Of a DNA stretch of 64,000 bases, positions 42,381 to 52,235 are shown piece by piece (within the stretch, counting starts at the first letter, position 1; each line of letters opens with the position of its first letter). Position numbers and translations under genes: made by a program. This DNA comes from Clostridium luticellarii (GTDB taxonomy: Bacteria > Bacillota > Clostridia > Clostridiales > Clostridiaceae), in contig NZ_PVXP01000011.1 in assembly GCF_002995845.1 (NCBI RefSeq), positions 1-64,000 on the forward strand, read 5' to 3'. The notes beneath the pieces were generated by a model that did no database searches, was not told where the DNA came from, and saw only the letters and a list, made by a program, of their open reading frames with translations.

Positions 42381-43481
42381 TTAAAAAATATTTTTGACTG
42401 ATTTTTGACGTATACAGCAAATAATCAGCGTAATACCTGGAATTATTACCTGAATAGGTAAATGCACGTATTTCATTATATAATTATGCCCTATATTCTG
42501 CTGTTGTGGAAAATTTTTAGAGATCAGCAGTGAGACTATGAACATTAGAGTACCCAATATTACGGATATTAATTTTGTATCTTTAGCTTTAAGCAATTGA
42601 AATGTCCCAAATATTGCAACATACATAAAAGTAGATATTTTAAAAAATCCATCAACTATAAAGGAAAGCACAAATATTATATCCAGCCTTGTTAAAAAAT
42701 TTTCCAAATTAATAATTCTATATGTCTCCAGCAGTGGGAAATTGCAATTAATTGCAAATTTTACTCCCAGTGTACATATAAATAAGATATTGTTAAGTGC
42801 TAAAATTACACCTTCCAAAATTATGCCCATTAAGGCAAATTTTTTTATTTTTTTGCTTTCAGAAATCAAGGGATATAGCATTGTAAAAACTACGGTTTCA
42901 CCATATGGAGCCATAACAAGCATCCAGGAATTTTTAAGCAGATTTAATACTCCATCATTGAGCACAGGTTTTATATTTGACAGATCAAAAGCATTTGGTG
43001 TAAACAATATCATAAGGAAGCTCAGCACTTTTATTATAACCAACACTATAATATAAAGCTGAGCCATACTAACTAGAGTCTCTATACCACAATATGTAAC
43101 ATAAATTATCGTTGTCATAATCAATGTTCCAAAAATTACTTTCGATGTGTACTTAAGTGCTGTTGCAGATGTCAGCTCCATAAATTCTCTAAATATATTA
43201 CTTGCTATATAGATAAAATACAATACATAGATAATTGCCAAAATATTTCCCACTAATCTGCCGTATATCTTGGGAAGATACGTTACAAGTGTATCATTCG
43301 GATATTTTTCATATAAAGTTATATATATGATCTGAAGCAGCATTCCTGCCAGTGAATAAATCAAATACCCTATCCATATATCCTGCTTTGCATTTGGAGA
43401 CAAAAAATACAGTACAACACTTCCATATTGAAAAAGAATCATTAATATAAAAAATTGATATATGGATATTCTCTTTGCCAT
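42381..43481 (-). CDS. Spore germinant receptor permease subunit (GerAB family)
   Basis: 366-residue ten-helix protein of the endospore germination permease family (APC-type fold), opening ISIYQFFILMILFQYGSVVLYF, with YVLYFIYIASNIFREFMELTSA and MAPYGETVVFTMLYPLI. In the spore inner membrane it forms the ligand-binding subunit with the A and C subunits. It is the last gene of the order gerA, gerC, gerB, 12 bases after gerC, behind TAGGAGAG. Confidence 0.93.
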   Translation of the reverse strand: MAKRISIYQFFILMILFQYGSVVLYFLSPNAKQDIWIGYLIYSLAGMLLQIIYITLYEKYPNDTLVTYLPKIYGRLVGNILAIIYVLYFIYIASNIFREFMELTSATALKYTSKVIFGTLIMTTIIYVTYCGIETLVSMAQLYIIVLVIIKVLSFLMILFTPNAFDLSNIKPVLNDGVLNLLKNSWMLVMAPYGETVVFTMLYPLISESKKIKKFALMGIILEGVILALNNILFICTLGVKFAINCNFPLLETYRIINLENFLTRLDIIFVLSFIVDGFFKISTFMYVAIFGTFQLLKAKDTKLISVILGTLMFIVSLLISKNFPQQQNIGHNYIMKYVHLPIQVIIPGITLIICCIRQKSVKNIF

Positions 43482-43493
43482 AAAAATTCTCTC

Positions 43494-44666
43494 CTAATAA
43501 TCTATAGATTTTGATAATATGCCTGTTTGATTTATCTGTGATGATACATTTACATTTATATGTGCATCCTTAAAGTTTTCATTCCAATTTTCCTTTACTT
43601 TGTTCCATTCTTTAGGATGTTCTTTGTACAGTAAATCTCCAAATCCAAAAATATCTGCTGAAAATGTATTTTTCGACATATTTACAGCTGACATTATTTC
43701 ATTATATATGAACTCATCCTGTTTTTTAGACAAATAATCAAGTATATGCGGATTTGAATTAAAATCTAAATTTCCCAAAATCTTTTCATCTATCTCATTA
43801 ATATTGGATTTTTCTCTCACGTTCACATCAATATAGACTTCATTAGATACAATTGAGGCCTCTAAATTGCTTCTGTAGCTTAAAATACTTAAATTGACTT
43901 TATCTTCATCTTGAAATTGGATTGATATATTTCCATATTTGATTTTACCTTTAAGCCAATTCATACCTCTGGTTTCCTTCTCCTTCATATACCCAACAAG
44001 CTTATAATTTTTAAAAACTGCACTGCCGGAGATGACTAAATCATTCTCGGATTCATTGTTTGTCGTATCTTTTTTACTTATAACACTGCATGAATTTACA
44101 GATTCTTCAACATTTTTATTTTTTTCAAAATCAAGATTTGTAGCCACTGCTGCCAGACCCAGATCTCTCTGTATTTTAACCATGTCCCCGATTTCATATC
44201 CCGGAACTGAATTTTCTTTAGTGCGCACCTTTAATATATCCACAGCTTTACCTCTTGTCACAAGAATAGGGACTACAGGTCTAATATCATTTTCTCTTAA
44301 AGAAAAATCTATAACGGATTGTATACCGTATTCCGCAAGTTTTTCACCTATAATTATACATTTTTCATTGGAAAACTTAATTTCTTTGCTCAGTTGTTCT
44401 GAAATATTGTTTATGGCCTCATTAATTGTCTTACCATTAGATGCGTAGACCAATGTCTGTGGATTTTGATTTTTTTCCATAGTGGTGCCCCTCCTGATAA
44501 TTTGCAGACTCACTGCAAAATTATCACTTTCATCCATATCCACTCCCAAAGCCACCACAAATGCAAGGGATTCGATCTCGTTTTTATCCTGGCATCCAGT
44601 AAGCATAAGAATGCAGCAAAATGATAACATAAAGGCAAGTAAATTTAATCCTTTGAATTTATTCAT
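43494..44666 (-). CDS. Spore germinant receptor lipoprotein subunit (GerAC family)
   Basis: 390-residue lipoprotein with a lipobox at LMLTGC (Cys25) and the family start NEIESLAFVVALGVDMDE, then IIGEKLAEYGIQSVIDFSLRENDIRPVVPILVTRGKA. The C-terminal third (GerAC-type domain) ends with WNKVKENWNENFKDAHINVNV. It sits on the outer face of the spore inner membrane. The ribosome site GGAGGATCC precedes the ATG. Confidence 0.94.
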   Translation of the reverse strand: MNKFKGLNLLAFMLSFCCILMLTGCQDKNEIESLAFVVALGVDMDESDNFAVSLQIIRRGTTMEKNQNPQTLVYASNGKTINEAINNISEQLSKEIKFSNEKCIIIGEKLAEYGIQSVIDFSLRENDIRPVVPILVTRGKAVDILKVRTKENSVPGYEIGDMVKIQRDLGLAAVATNLDFEKNKNVEESVNSCSVISKKDTTNNESENDLVISGSAVFKNYKLVGYMKEKETRGMNWLKGKIKYGNISIQFQDEDKVNLSILSYRSNLEASIVSNEVYIDVNVREKSNINEIDEKILGNLDFNSNPHILDYLSKKQDEFIYNEIMSAVNMSKNTFSADIFGFGDLLYKEHPKEWNKVKENWNENFKDAHINVNVSSQINQTGILSKSIDY

Positions 44667-44680
44667 GGATCCTCCATAAA

Positions 44681-46234
44681 TTATAAATAATGTTTTTTTA
44701 CTTTCAAATCAAGCACCCTCTGAGTATTTTTCAATTCACTCATTGGGGCTCTGAGGGCAACGTCTTTCTCGGAGTTTATATTAAAGGGACATACCGGAAA
44801 CATATATGGTACACCAAAAGATCGTATGGAAACAAGCCTGCTGCCAATTATCAGAATCCCGCAAGTCAATCCAACAAGCCCCAGACATCCGCTTAAAGCC
44901 AAAAGAAATAACCTCATATATATGATAGGGTGTTCCAATTCAAAGGCAGGTATTACAAATTTCGTCATGGCAGTCAGTGATACTATTACAACTGTAGGAT
45001 TACCAACTATGCCGGATCTCACAGCTGCATCACCCAGTATCAATGCGCCAATAACACTTATGGTTGGACCTATAGTCTTTGATACTCTGGTTCCCGCCTC
45101 TCTCATTATCTCAAATGCAACCAGCATAAACAGCGTTTCAAAAAACTGGGGAAAAGGAACGTTTGTCCGCGCACCAATCAAGCTCAATAAAAGTCTGCTT
45201 GGTATAAGTTCCTGGTGAAAAGTAGTCAAAGCTACATAAAGTGCAGGAAATTCAACAGTTATAATTAAGGACAAATATCTCACATATCTATTTAATGTGG
45301 CCGAATAATATTTTATGTAATAATCTTCACTTGACTGCAAAAATTCTACAAATAGAGCTGGAACGGAAAGCACAACAGGTGAGCCATCTACGATAATTAT
45401 AATTCTCCCCTCCAATATTTTTGCACAGGCTATATCCGGTTTTTCTGTTTTGAATACTATAGGATACATGGTCTTGGGCTGATTGGCTATACATTCACTT
45501 ATATAATTGGAATCCAATGCCGACTCTATTTTTATATTTTCTAATTTCTCCTTTAATGTATACACTATTTTTTTATCTGCCTCACCTGAAAGATAAACCA
45601 TTACTACTTCTGTGTTTGTCTTTTTTCCTATTTCAAATTTTTCAGCTTTCAAATTGCAATTTCTTATTCTCTTTCTTATTAAGCTTATATTTGTCATAAT
45701 CGATTCGGTGAAACCTTCCCTGGGACCCCTACGCACCACTTCCATAGGAGGTTCACTTATACTTCTGCCTGATAGGGTATTTAAATTTATTTCAAAAGAT
45801 ATTTCAATACCCGATATGAAAATTACCGGATTTCCCGAGAGAATAGCACTTACAGTCTGTTTGAATTCTTTATGTATCTGACCATCATTTATTCCCAAAT
45901 TGTATTTAACAAGTTCAACTTCGTCTTCATCAATTTGATGATTATAATTGATAGGTGCAGTTAATTTTGACACAAGATCATCCTCTACAATCTTTTTTTC
46001 AGACATCTCCTCCAGATAAACTATAAGAGCCCTTTTATCTTCAGATCCAAACAGGGAAACTTCCCTTATGACCAGATCAAAACAATTAAAAAAACGCTTC
46101 TGTATGTACTGTCTGTTCTTTTCAATATCTTTATATATTTTTATTGACTCTTCCTTTTCAACATGGTGATAACCATTATTATTTTTTTTATCTCTATTGT
46201 TATCCCCGCCCAATTTTTTTATAAACTTATACAT
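44681..46234 (-). CDS. Spore germinant receptor subunit A (GerA family)
   Basis: 517 residues from ATG 46234, 6 bases after GAGGAGG. A hydrophilic N-terminal half (about 1-270) precedes conserved VRRGPREGFTESIMTNISLIRKRIR and about five membrane helices (about 290-480), including YLSLIITVEFPALYVALTTFHQELIP and PFPQFFETLFMLVAFEIMREAG. GerA subunits form the oligomeric ion channel of the receptor. It heads the operon. A loose sigma-G-like promoter (TGAATA, then AATACTA 19 bases on) lies near 46285-46254 but its spacing is off. Confidence 0.94.
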   Translation of the reverse strand: MYKFIKKLGGDNNRDKKNNNGYHHVEKEESIKIYKDIEKNRQYIQKRFFNCFDLVIREVSLFGSEDKRALIVYLEEMSEKKIVEDDLVSKLTAPINYNHQIDEDEVELVKYNLGINDGQIHKEFKQTVSAILSGNPVIFISGIEISFEINLNTLSGRSISEPPMEVVRRGPREGFTESIMTNISLIRKRIRNCNLKAEKFEIGKKTNTEVVMVYLSGEADKKIVYTLKEKLENIKIESALDSNYISECIANQPKTMYPIVFKTEKPDIACAKILEGRIIIIVDGSPVVLSVPALFVEFLQSSEDYYIKYYSATLNRYVRYLSLIITVEFPALYVALTTFHQELIPSRLLLSLIGARTNVPFPQFFETLFMLVAFEIMREAGTRVSKTIGPTISVIGALILGDAAVRSGIVGNPTVVIVSLTAMTKFVIPAFELEHPIIYMRLFLLALSGCLGLVGLTCGILIIGSRLVSIRSFGVPYMFPVCPFNINSEKDVALRAPMSELKNTQRVLDLKVKKHYL

Positions 46235-46475
46235 AGAAATCCTCCTCATCATTTAGTATTTTGTTAAATTATCTTAAATTATTCATAACTTTATAATTGA
46301 ACGAGAGCAGATACTATGAAAAATACCATACACCACGTATATATTAAAGTGGAAACTTGACGTGGTAAAAAAAATTTGTTAAACTTAGTCTTAAATAAAA
46401 AATTTAGGTAAAATAAAGGCATAAATTGAGGGTATATGTCAGTTTATTAAAACTCACTAAGAAAAGGAGAGTCCC

Positions 46476-48275
46476 ATGTTAGAAAGCATACAGAATCATC
46501 GATACATCACTGGATTAGATGGACTTCGGGCTTTCGCAGTATTAGCTGTAATAGCTTACCATTTCAACTTCAGCTGGGCTGAAGGTGGATTTTTAGGAGT
46601 TGATATATTTTTTGTAATATCCGGTTATCTCATAACATCTAATATTTTAATACAGAAAAGTGAACTCAATTTTAGCTTGTGTAAGTTCTGGATCAGACGT
46701 ATTAGAAGGTTGTTACCAGCTGTCTATATAATGATAACAACCGTTTTTATGTGGTCAGCCATTTTTAAATCTGAGATACTAAGCACACTTAAAGGTGATG
46801 CGGCAGCATCAATTGCTTACATAAGCAATTGGTGGTTTATCTTTCATAAAGTTTCTTATTTTGATAGCTTTGGATCGCCTTCACCTTTCAAGAATCTTTG
46901 GTCCTTATCAATCGAAGAACAATTTTATATTGTATGGCCTATTATATTGATAGCTGGAATAAAGCTTTTTAAAAATAGAGCAAAACTTTCAAACGCTGTA
47001 TTTATAACAGTACTGTGTTCGGCAATATTAATGTCAGTACTATATAGACCAGGTGAAGATCCCAGTCGTGTGTATTATGGCACAGATACGCGTGCATTTG
47101 AACTTCTTATAGGGTCATGGCTGGCTGTTATCTATCCAATTAAGAAACTGTCTTCTAAAAAAATTTCTGCCAGACAAAGAAGTAAATTAAATATTACAAG
47201 TACAATCACTCTTATCATCTTTGTTGCTAGTATTATTTTCGTAAATGAATATAATATATTTCTATATAGAGGAGGCATGCTGCTTTTTAGCTTAAACGCA
47301 GCAGTGCTTGTGGCATGTGTTTGTCATCCTGATGGTTATTGGGGCCATTTTCTTTCGCTGAAACCATTAAGCTGGATTGGCAAAAGATCCTATGGAATTT
47401 ATCTCTGGCATTATCCTGTTATTGTTTTAAGTACTCCAGTTTACCAAATTGGGAACCCAACATACTGGCGTACAGGCTTGCAGCTGGCTGTTACATTTAT
47501 TATTGCTGAAATCTCATACCGCTTCATCGAAATGCCCATTCGTGAAGATGGCTTCCGAAAAATTTCATTGAAGTATTTGAGATATTTATTGAATAATATT
47601 GTGAACACAAGAAAGCCAGTTTTTGCCAGACTAATTTCAATTATTACAATAATAATTTTAGGATTTGGATTTTTGACCGCCTGCGTCAAAAGTATTCATG
47701 AAGACAAACAGCAGATAAGCAAAACTAGTGCAGCTGCAGCAAATAATTCACAAAAATTTTCCACAGCTAAAGATTCTGGGACAAGCTCTGATTCTTCCAA
47801 TAAATCTTATAAAAAAGTACTGGCTATTGGAGATTCTATCATGCTGGACATTGGTTCCAGCCTAAATAAAAAACATACTAATTTTACCATTGATGCCAGG
47901 GTTGGAAGACAGCTTAACGAAGCAGTTAAACTGGCACCTACATATGCAGAATTTAATAATTCAAACAATGCAGTCATTCTTGAATTGGGGACAAATGGTT
48001 ATTTTACAGACCGTCAGATTGATAGCTTGATTAAATCCTTTTCTAAGGCACATATTTATTTAATAAACACACGTGTACCAAGGCCATGGGAAAAAGAAGT
48101 GAATAAAACTTTAAACAAAAAAGCTGAAGAGAGCAGTAACATTACATTGATTGACTGGCATTCAAATGCACTCACCCACCCTGAATATTTTGAAGACGAC
48201 GGTGTGCACTTGAAGCCAAAAGGAGTTGAAGCTTTAACATCGCTTATAGACAAAACATTAAAAAGTGAAAAATGA
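46476..48275 (+). CDS. OatA-like acyltransferase with C-terminal SGNH domain
   Basis: 599 residues. The N-terminal acyltransferase-3 domain (about 8-405) has ten to eleven helices, the conserved YITGLDGLRAFAVLAVIAYHF with the acyl-carrying His, GVDIFFVISGYLI, and RRLLPA. After a Ser-rich linker (about 415-445) comes an extracellular SGNH hydrolase-like domain (about 447-599): AIGDSIMLDIG (Ser in GDS), ELGTNG and DWHSNALTHPEYFEDDGVHLKPKG (Asp/His). It probably O-acetylates peptidoglycan or a wall polymer, often linked to lysozyme resistance. A terminator overlaps its stop. Confidence 0.93.
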   Translation: MLESIQNHRYITGLDGLRAFAVLAVIAYHFNFSWAEGGFLGVDIFFVISGYLITSNILIQKSELNFSLCKFWIRRIRRLLPAVYIMITTVFMWSAIFKSEILSTLKGDAAASIAYISNWWFIFHKVSYFDSFGSPSPFKNLWSLSIEEQFYIVWPIILIAGIKLFKNRAKLSNAVFITVLCSAILMSVLYRPGEDPSRVYYGTDTRAFELLIGSWLAVIYPIKKLSSKKISARQRSKLNITSTITLIIFVASIIFVNEYNIFLYRGGMLLFSLNAAVLVACVCHPDGYWGHFLSLKPLSWIGKRSYGIYLWHYPVIVLSTPVYQIGNPTYWRTGLQLAVTFIIAEISYRFIEMPIREDGFRKISLKYLRYLLNNIVNTRKPVFARLISIITIIILGFGFLTACVKSIHEDKQQISKTSAAAANNSQKFSTAKDSGTSSDSSNKSYKKVLAIGDSIMLDIGSSLNKKHTNFTIDARVGRQLNEAVKLAPTYAEFNNSNNAVILELGTNGYFTDRQIDSLIKSFSKAHIYLINTRVPRPWEKEVNKTLNKKAEESSNITLIDWHSNALTHPEYFEDDGVHLKPKGVEALTSLIDKTLKSEK

Positions 48276-48292
48276 GCACTTTACAGCTCATT
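48271..48292. terminator. Bidirectional terminator after the acyltransferase
   Basis: AATGAGC (48271-48277) pairs with GCTCATT (48286-48292). Plus strand ends TTTTTCTCTTTT, minus strand TTTTTCACTTTTT, serving both convergent genes. Confidence 0.85.
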
Positions 48293-48324
48293 TTTTCTCT
48301 TTTACACTAATCATTTGATATGTT

Positions 48325-49722
48325 CTATTTAAAGGATTCCCCTACAATATCGTCCTTTAGATTTTTCACTGTTAAAACTTTACCCAAATTTGAACTGTAA
48401 AGAATAATGCTGTAATCACAGAAACCTTTTTTATGCTGGAAATAGGTGCGAGATAGAGTAAGTGACTGAACTGCTGACATTTTTAATATAGATTGGGTTT
48501 TATTGAAGCCCTTGCAGCACATATAGATCAAACTTCCATCAATTCCAAAGGCGGTATTTTTAAATTCAAGGTATCCCATAATCAACAAAAACAACAACAA
48601 TATCAAAGTAAATATGACAAATTCAGGTTTTATGAAAAAACATACAAGAGCTGTAACTGCCCAAAAAATAACCTTCTTATAAAAAAATCTAAAACCTGCA
48701 GTTCTATTCGGTTTTGCTATATTCCCTCTGTATTCAAATTCCCCCAGCAGATTTTTAATAATCTCATCTTTCAGTAAACTACTGCACATTGGATACAATA
48801 TGGCTTTTTCTCCCTCTTCATCACCATATCCAATGCTTTCAATTTCCATTGTAAAGAATCCGAGAAACTGCATGAGAACTGTCTGTTTTATATGAATTCC
48901 CTTTATCTTCTTTCTGTCAAAGCTGTAATTCTTTCTGCTTATGGCTCCATACTTGACATATATTTTATTTCTATCCGACCACATCTTAAAATCATAATAT
49001 TTCAAAAAAACATATGCTATGGCCAGGAATATGCTGATGACTATCAGTCCTAGTACTATAAACGATACAGTATATATGGCATGGTAGATGTCTTCCTTCT
49101 GAAGCTTGTCTATATAAAAAGAAGTATCTATATGGATGAAATCTTTTAAATACTGATCAAAAAACTGCTGAACCACAAACAAAATTCCTATTCCCTTTAA
49201 TACTGAATTTGATATGAGTGAGTATATGATAAGTTCTCTCGGTTTTATGGTATAAAACTTCTCATTTTCTTCTGCATCACCGCCAGTTTTTCTATTTAAT
49301 AAAATATCCCTAAGTTCTTCAGCCCTGGTTTTTTTCAATGTAAATTTCAATTCGCTGCCTTTATTGGAGGTCTCTCCAGTATCAATTTTAATGGTGGATG
49401 CCTTGAAAATTCTCTCTGCAAGTCTCTGGGAAATATCTATGGTATTGATCCTCTCAAAGGGAATTTCCACCTTTTTTATATTGAAAACCCCCTCTTGATG
49501 ATATATGGAATTTTCACCTACTATGAAAAAATTTTTTCTCCACAGCAGAAATTCATATAAAATAATCAGAATAAACAGGGCAATTCCTATAAGTATGGAT
49601 CCTATAAGACCTATTTTATTTATCAGGAATCCCACAGCAACTATAATTCCTATAAATTCTTTAATCAATTTTGCCATATTATAAAATATCTTCAAAATAT
49701 GATTTCTCTCTATTCTATCCAT
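48325..49722 (-). CDS. PH domain-containing membrane protein (YdbT-like)
   Basis: 465 residues with several hydrophobic pairs separating bacterial PH (bPH2) domains, at about 50-130 (FFIVGENSIYHQEGVFNIKKVEIPFERINTIDISQ), 250-335 (DRNKIYVKYGAISRKNYSFDRKKIKGIHIKQTVLMQFLGFF) and 385-460. The family resembles Bacillus YdbT, encoded with YdbS and linked to resistance against some antimicrobial peptides. It overlaps the upstream gene by 8 bases, so both are co-translated. Function unproven. Confidence 0.85.
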   Translation of the reverse strand: MDRIERNHILKIFYNMAKLIKEFIGIIVAVGFLINKIGLIGSILIGIALFILIILYEFLLWRKNFFIVGENSIYHQEGVFNIKKVEIPFERINTIDISQRLAERIFKASTIKIDTGETSNKGSELKFTLKKTRAEELRDILLNRKTGGDAEENEKFYTIKPRELIIYSLISNSVLKGIGILFVVQQFFDQYLKDFIHIDTSFYIDKLQKEDIYHAIYTVSFIVLGLIVISIFLAIAYVFLKYYDFKMWSDRNKIYVKYGAISRKNYSFDRKKIKGIHIKQTVLMQFLGFFTMEIESIGYGDEEGEKAILYPMCSSLLKDEIIKNLLGEFEYRGNIAKPNRTAGFRFFYKKVIFWAVTALVCFFIKPEFVIFTLILLLFLLIMGYLEFKNTAFGIDGSLIYMCCKGFNKTQSILKMSAVQSLTLSRTYFQHKKGFCDYSIILYSSNLGKVLTVKNLKDDIVGESFK

Positions 49723-50200
49723 TTTTCTCTCCCATTTCTATAATTCTTTTAAGCCTTTCAGAAATCATTTCCGCTTCTTCAACCGGTATTGCAGGTATTA
49801 CGTGACATCCGCCTGCAGTTATTATATTTATGGAAGATATTTTGTAAATTCTCTGAATGGGTCCCTGCTCTATCTTTAAATTCTGAATCCTTGAAATGGG
49901 AATGATTATCTTTTTTCTGACTATAATTCCCTTTATCAGTTCAATTTTATCTTTAAATATACCATATTTCCACTGCTGGTACTCCAAAAACGGCCATACA
50001 AAACTATCCAGGATGGCCGTTAGAATTATAATAAATCCCAGTATATTCATCAAATATCTAACCATGAATATATGATAAAATTTGGGGATAATGACAAAAT
50101 GATTTATTAGAACATACACTGTAAAAATTATAATACTTGTTATAGTCCTCCCAATCATCCAGGTTTTTACGGCATTCATATCAATACTTCTATAGTCCAT
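49715..50200 (-). CDS. PH domain-containing membrane protein (YdbS-like)
   Basis: 161 residues from ATG 50200, 5 bases after GGGGGC. Two hydrophobic helices (about 15-35 and 42-62) precede one bPH2 domain (about 65-145) with WKYGIFKDKIELIKGIIVRKKIIIPISRIQNLKIEQGPIQRIYKISSI. Partner of the downstream YdbT-like gene, the usual ydbS-ydbT pairing. Confidence 0.85.
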   Translation of the reverse strand: MDYRSIDMNAVKTWMIGRTITSIIIFTVYVLINHFVIIPKFYHIFMVRYLMNILGFIIILTAILDSFVWPFLEYQQWKYGIFKDKIELIKGIIVRKKIIIPISRIQNLKIEQGPIQRIYKISSINIITAGGCHVIPAIPVEEAEMISERLKRIIEMGEKNG

Positions 50201-50337
50201 ATCCAGCCCCCTATTCAAATCTACAGATTATTTTTGTCCGGCAAAATATGCCTTTCCTGCTTCTGTTAAATATATCCTGCTTTCATATAATTATTATATC
50301 AGATTTATGAACAAATGCCTATGTCCTTGAATATATA

Positions 50338-50366
50338 TTGACTGTTACATTCAATACTGGTATGAT
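50338..50366 (+). promoter_or_regulatory. Promoter of the MFS-TetR operon
   Basis: TTGACT (50338-50343) and TATGAT (50361-50366) with 17 bases between. Predicted start near 50373, so translation must begin downstream of that point. Confidence 0.7.
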
Positions 50367-50385
50367 AAATTTTAGGAAACTAATT

Positions 50386-50409
50386 AAACTTTTTAAGTTT
50401 CTTAAGTTT
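50386..50409 (+). promoter_or_regulatory. Candidate TetR operator
   Basis: AAACTT-N3-AAGTTT (50386-50400) followed by an overlapping TTAAGTTT, in the leader at about +13 to +36. Position fits autorepression by the TetR protein encoded at 51606. Confidence 0.45.
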
Positions 50410-50430
50410 TATAAATTCGAGGTGAATGTG

Positions 50431-51609
50431 GTGGATGTTTTGAAAAACAATAAATTATTTGACAATACACGAATTGCTGTCGTTATGCTGTGTCTGGCAC
50501 TTGCCCTAAGACAGATGTCAATGACCATCGTAATGCCGTTTATATCCACCTACTGTAAATCATTAGTTGGATATACTCCAGTACTGGCAGGGCTCGCCAT
50601 AGGTGTATTTGGACTTACACAGGCTGTTTTCCAAATTCCCTTTGGTGTGCTAAGTGATGAATATGGAAATAAAAAAATGATGTTGATTGGACTGACCCAA
50701 GTGGCTGCCGGACTTTTTATAGCGTATATTTCCAAAAATATCGGTCTTTTAATTTTGGCGCGGGCACTGCAGGGAAGTGGTGCAGTAATTGGCGTGGGCT
50801 ATTCATGGACTGCAAGTATGGTTGATGAAAAAGAGCGAATTAGTGCCATGAGTTTACTTGGTGCTTTTATTTCGGCAGCTGCAGCACTGGCTTTTGCCAT
50901 TGGTCCACTGCTGCGTGAAATCATATCCGTTAATCTGATGTTCTTATTCTGTGCAATTTTGCTTTCTTTAAATGAATTATATATTTTATTTTTTCTAAAA
51001 GACAATAAAAGCAAAAACAAAAACAGATCCATTCAAAATAATCAAATTTATACTTTGCTTATAGATAAGAATTTTGTAATAATGAATATAGTTGCATTTT
51101 TAAATAATTTCATTATGATATCCGTTTTCTATGCTCTACCAATCTATCTCAACAAAGTAACAGGAGAAACTGGAATGTGGAAAGTATTTGTACCTGCAAT
51201 TGTAATTGCCATTTTAGCTATGAAAAGTACTGTCAAGTACACCCGGAAGGGATTCAATAACCAAGTACTTATGTGTTCTTTTTTAATTTTGTCTCTCGGA
51301 CTGATTTTCTATTTCAGAAAATCGTCATACATTTTTCTTCTAATAGGAACAACTATTTTCATGTGCGGCTATATTACCCTTGCCACCGTAGTAGCTGCAG
51401 ATGTAAATGATCTAGTTGCAGATAAATACCGCGGCACGGCAAATGGTATCTTCAACTCATTTCAATATATAGGTAATTTTGTAGGAGCTATTGTAACAGG
51501 ATGGCTTTGGGGAATATCAGAAACATTGACCTGGTTAATTTTAATGGCTGTTGGAATTATAGGATTTTTAATAATTTGCCTCGGCAAACCATTGGAGGAA
51601 TCAATATGA
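50431..51609 (+). CDS. MFS transporter
   Basis: About 392 residues with twelve helices. Motif A-like GVLSDEYGNKKMMLIG follows helix 2; RALQGSGAVIGVGYSWTASMVDEKERISAMS covers helices 4-5; DKYRGTANGIFNSFQYIGNFVGAIVTGWLW is near the end. It resembles YajR-type efflux proteins. The start is uncertain: GTG 50431 (or 50428) follows GAGGTG at 50420-50425. Its stop overlaps the TetR start (ATGA). Substrate unknown. Confidence 0.85.
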   Translation: MDVLKNNKLFDNTRIAVVMLCLALALRQMSMTIVMPFISTYCKSLVGYTPVLAGLAIGVFGLTQAVFQIPFGVLSDEYGNKKMMLIGLTQVAAGLFIAYISKNIGLLILARALQGSGAVIGVGYSWTASMVDEKERISAMSLLGAFISAAAALAFAIGPLLREIISVNLMFLFCAILLSLNELYILFFLKDNKSKNKNRSIQNNQIYTLLIDKNFVIMNIVAFLNNFIMISVFYALPIYLNKVTGETGMWKVFVPAIVIAILAMKSTVKYTRKGFNNQVLMCSFLILSLGLIFYFRKSSYIFLLIGTTIFMCGYITLATVVAADVNDLVADKYRGTANGIFNSFQYIGNFVGAIVTGWLWGISETLTWLILMAVGIIGFLIICLGKPLEESI

Positions 51610-52175
51610 AAGAAAAAATACTGGATGTTGCTGCTCAGCTTATTGCCAGATATGGTTTAAAAAAATTCACTTTAGATGAAGTTGCCGCTGAATTGAGAAT
51701 CAGCAAAAAAACGATCTACAAAAATTTTAAAAGTAAAGATGAAATTATTCATGCTTACTTTACATCATATACTGAAAGCGATAAAGACAGCATAATAGAA
51801 GCACTTGAAGGGAATCAAACAATACCGGGAAAAATACATTCCATTGTCTATTCCAGTCATCGTTACAAATTACCAATTTCTTTGTTAAAAGAAACAAGAC
51901 AATTCTATTCCTACGAGTGGGATAATATACAAGATCTTCGCAAGTTCAAGATGAAAGCCCTGCAAAAGCTGCTAAAAGATGGAGTGCAGGAGGGTATTTT
52001 CAAATCTGATATTCACTTCGGCGTGTTGTCAAAAATGCTTGAAAAAATCAGTGGCATGTTTACAGATTATGATTTTTTATTGGAAAACCGACTGAAATCC
52101 CGTGAGGCAATAGACGAAGCACTGAAAATTATTTTCAAAGGAATAGTGAAAGACAGCAGTTTTACCAAAAGGTAA
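51606..52175 (+). CDS. TetR/AcrR-family transcriptional regulator
   Basis: 189 residues from ATG 51606 behind GGAGGAATCA. The N-terminal helix-turn-helix reads ILDVAAQLIARYGLKKFTLDEVAAELRISKKTIYKNFKSKDEIIHAYF. The C-terminal ligand domain is unclassified. It is translationally coupled to the upstream MFS gene, so it probably represses that pump through the leader operator. Confidence 0.92.
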   Translation: MKEKILDVAAQLIARYGLKKFTLDEVAAELRISKKTIYKNFKSKDEIIHAYFTSYTESDKDSIIEALEGNQTIPGKIHSIVYSSHRYKLPISLLKETRQFYSYEWDNIQDLRKFKMKALQKLLKDGVQEGIFKSDIHFGVLSKMLEKISGMFTDYDFLLENRLKSREAIDEALKIIFKGIVKDSSFTKR

Positions 52176-52235
52176 AGATGTCATTTCCTATTTTCACTAC
52201 AATATAAGCAAACTCCATCTGAACCTAAGAATCAC

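Noticed and set aside
45517-45881. Open frames antisense to gerA
   Set aside because: They are shadows of a well-supported gene, lack ribosome sites and resemble nothing.
46254-46285. Sigma-G promoter for the ger operon
   Set aside because: TGAATA and AATACTA are 19 bases apart and the -10 lacks the leading C; position is plausible but the match is too weak to list as a feature.
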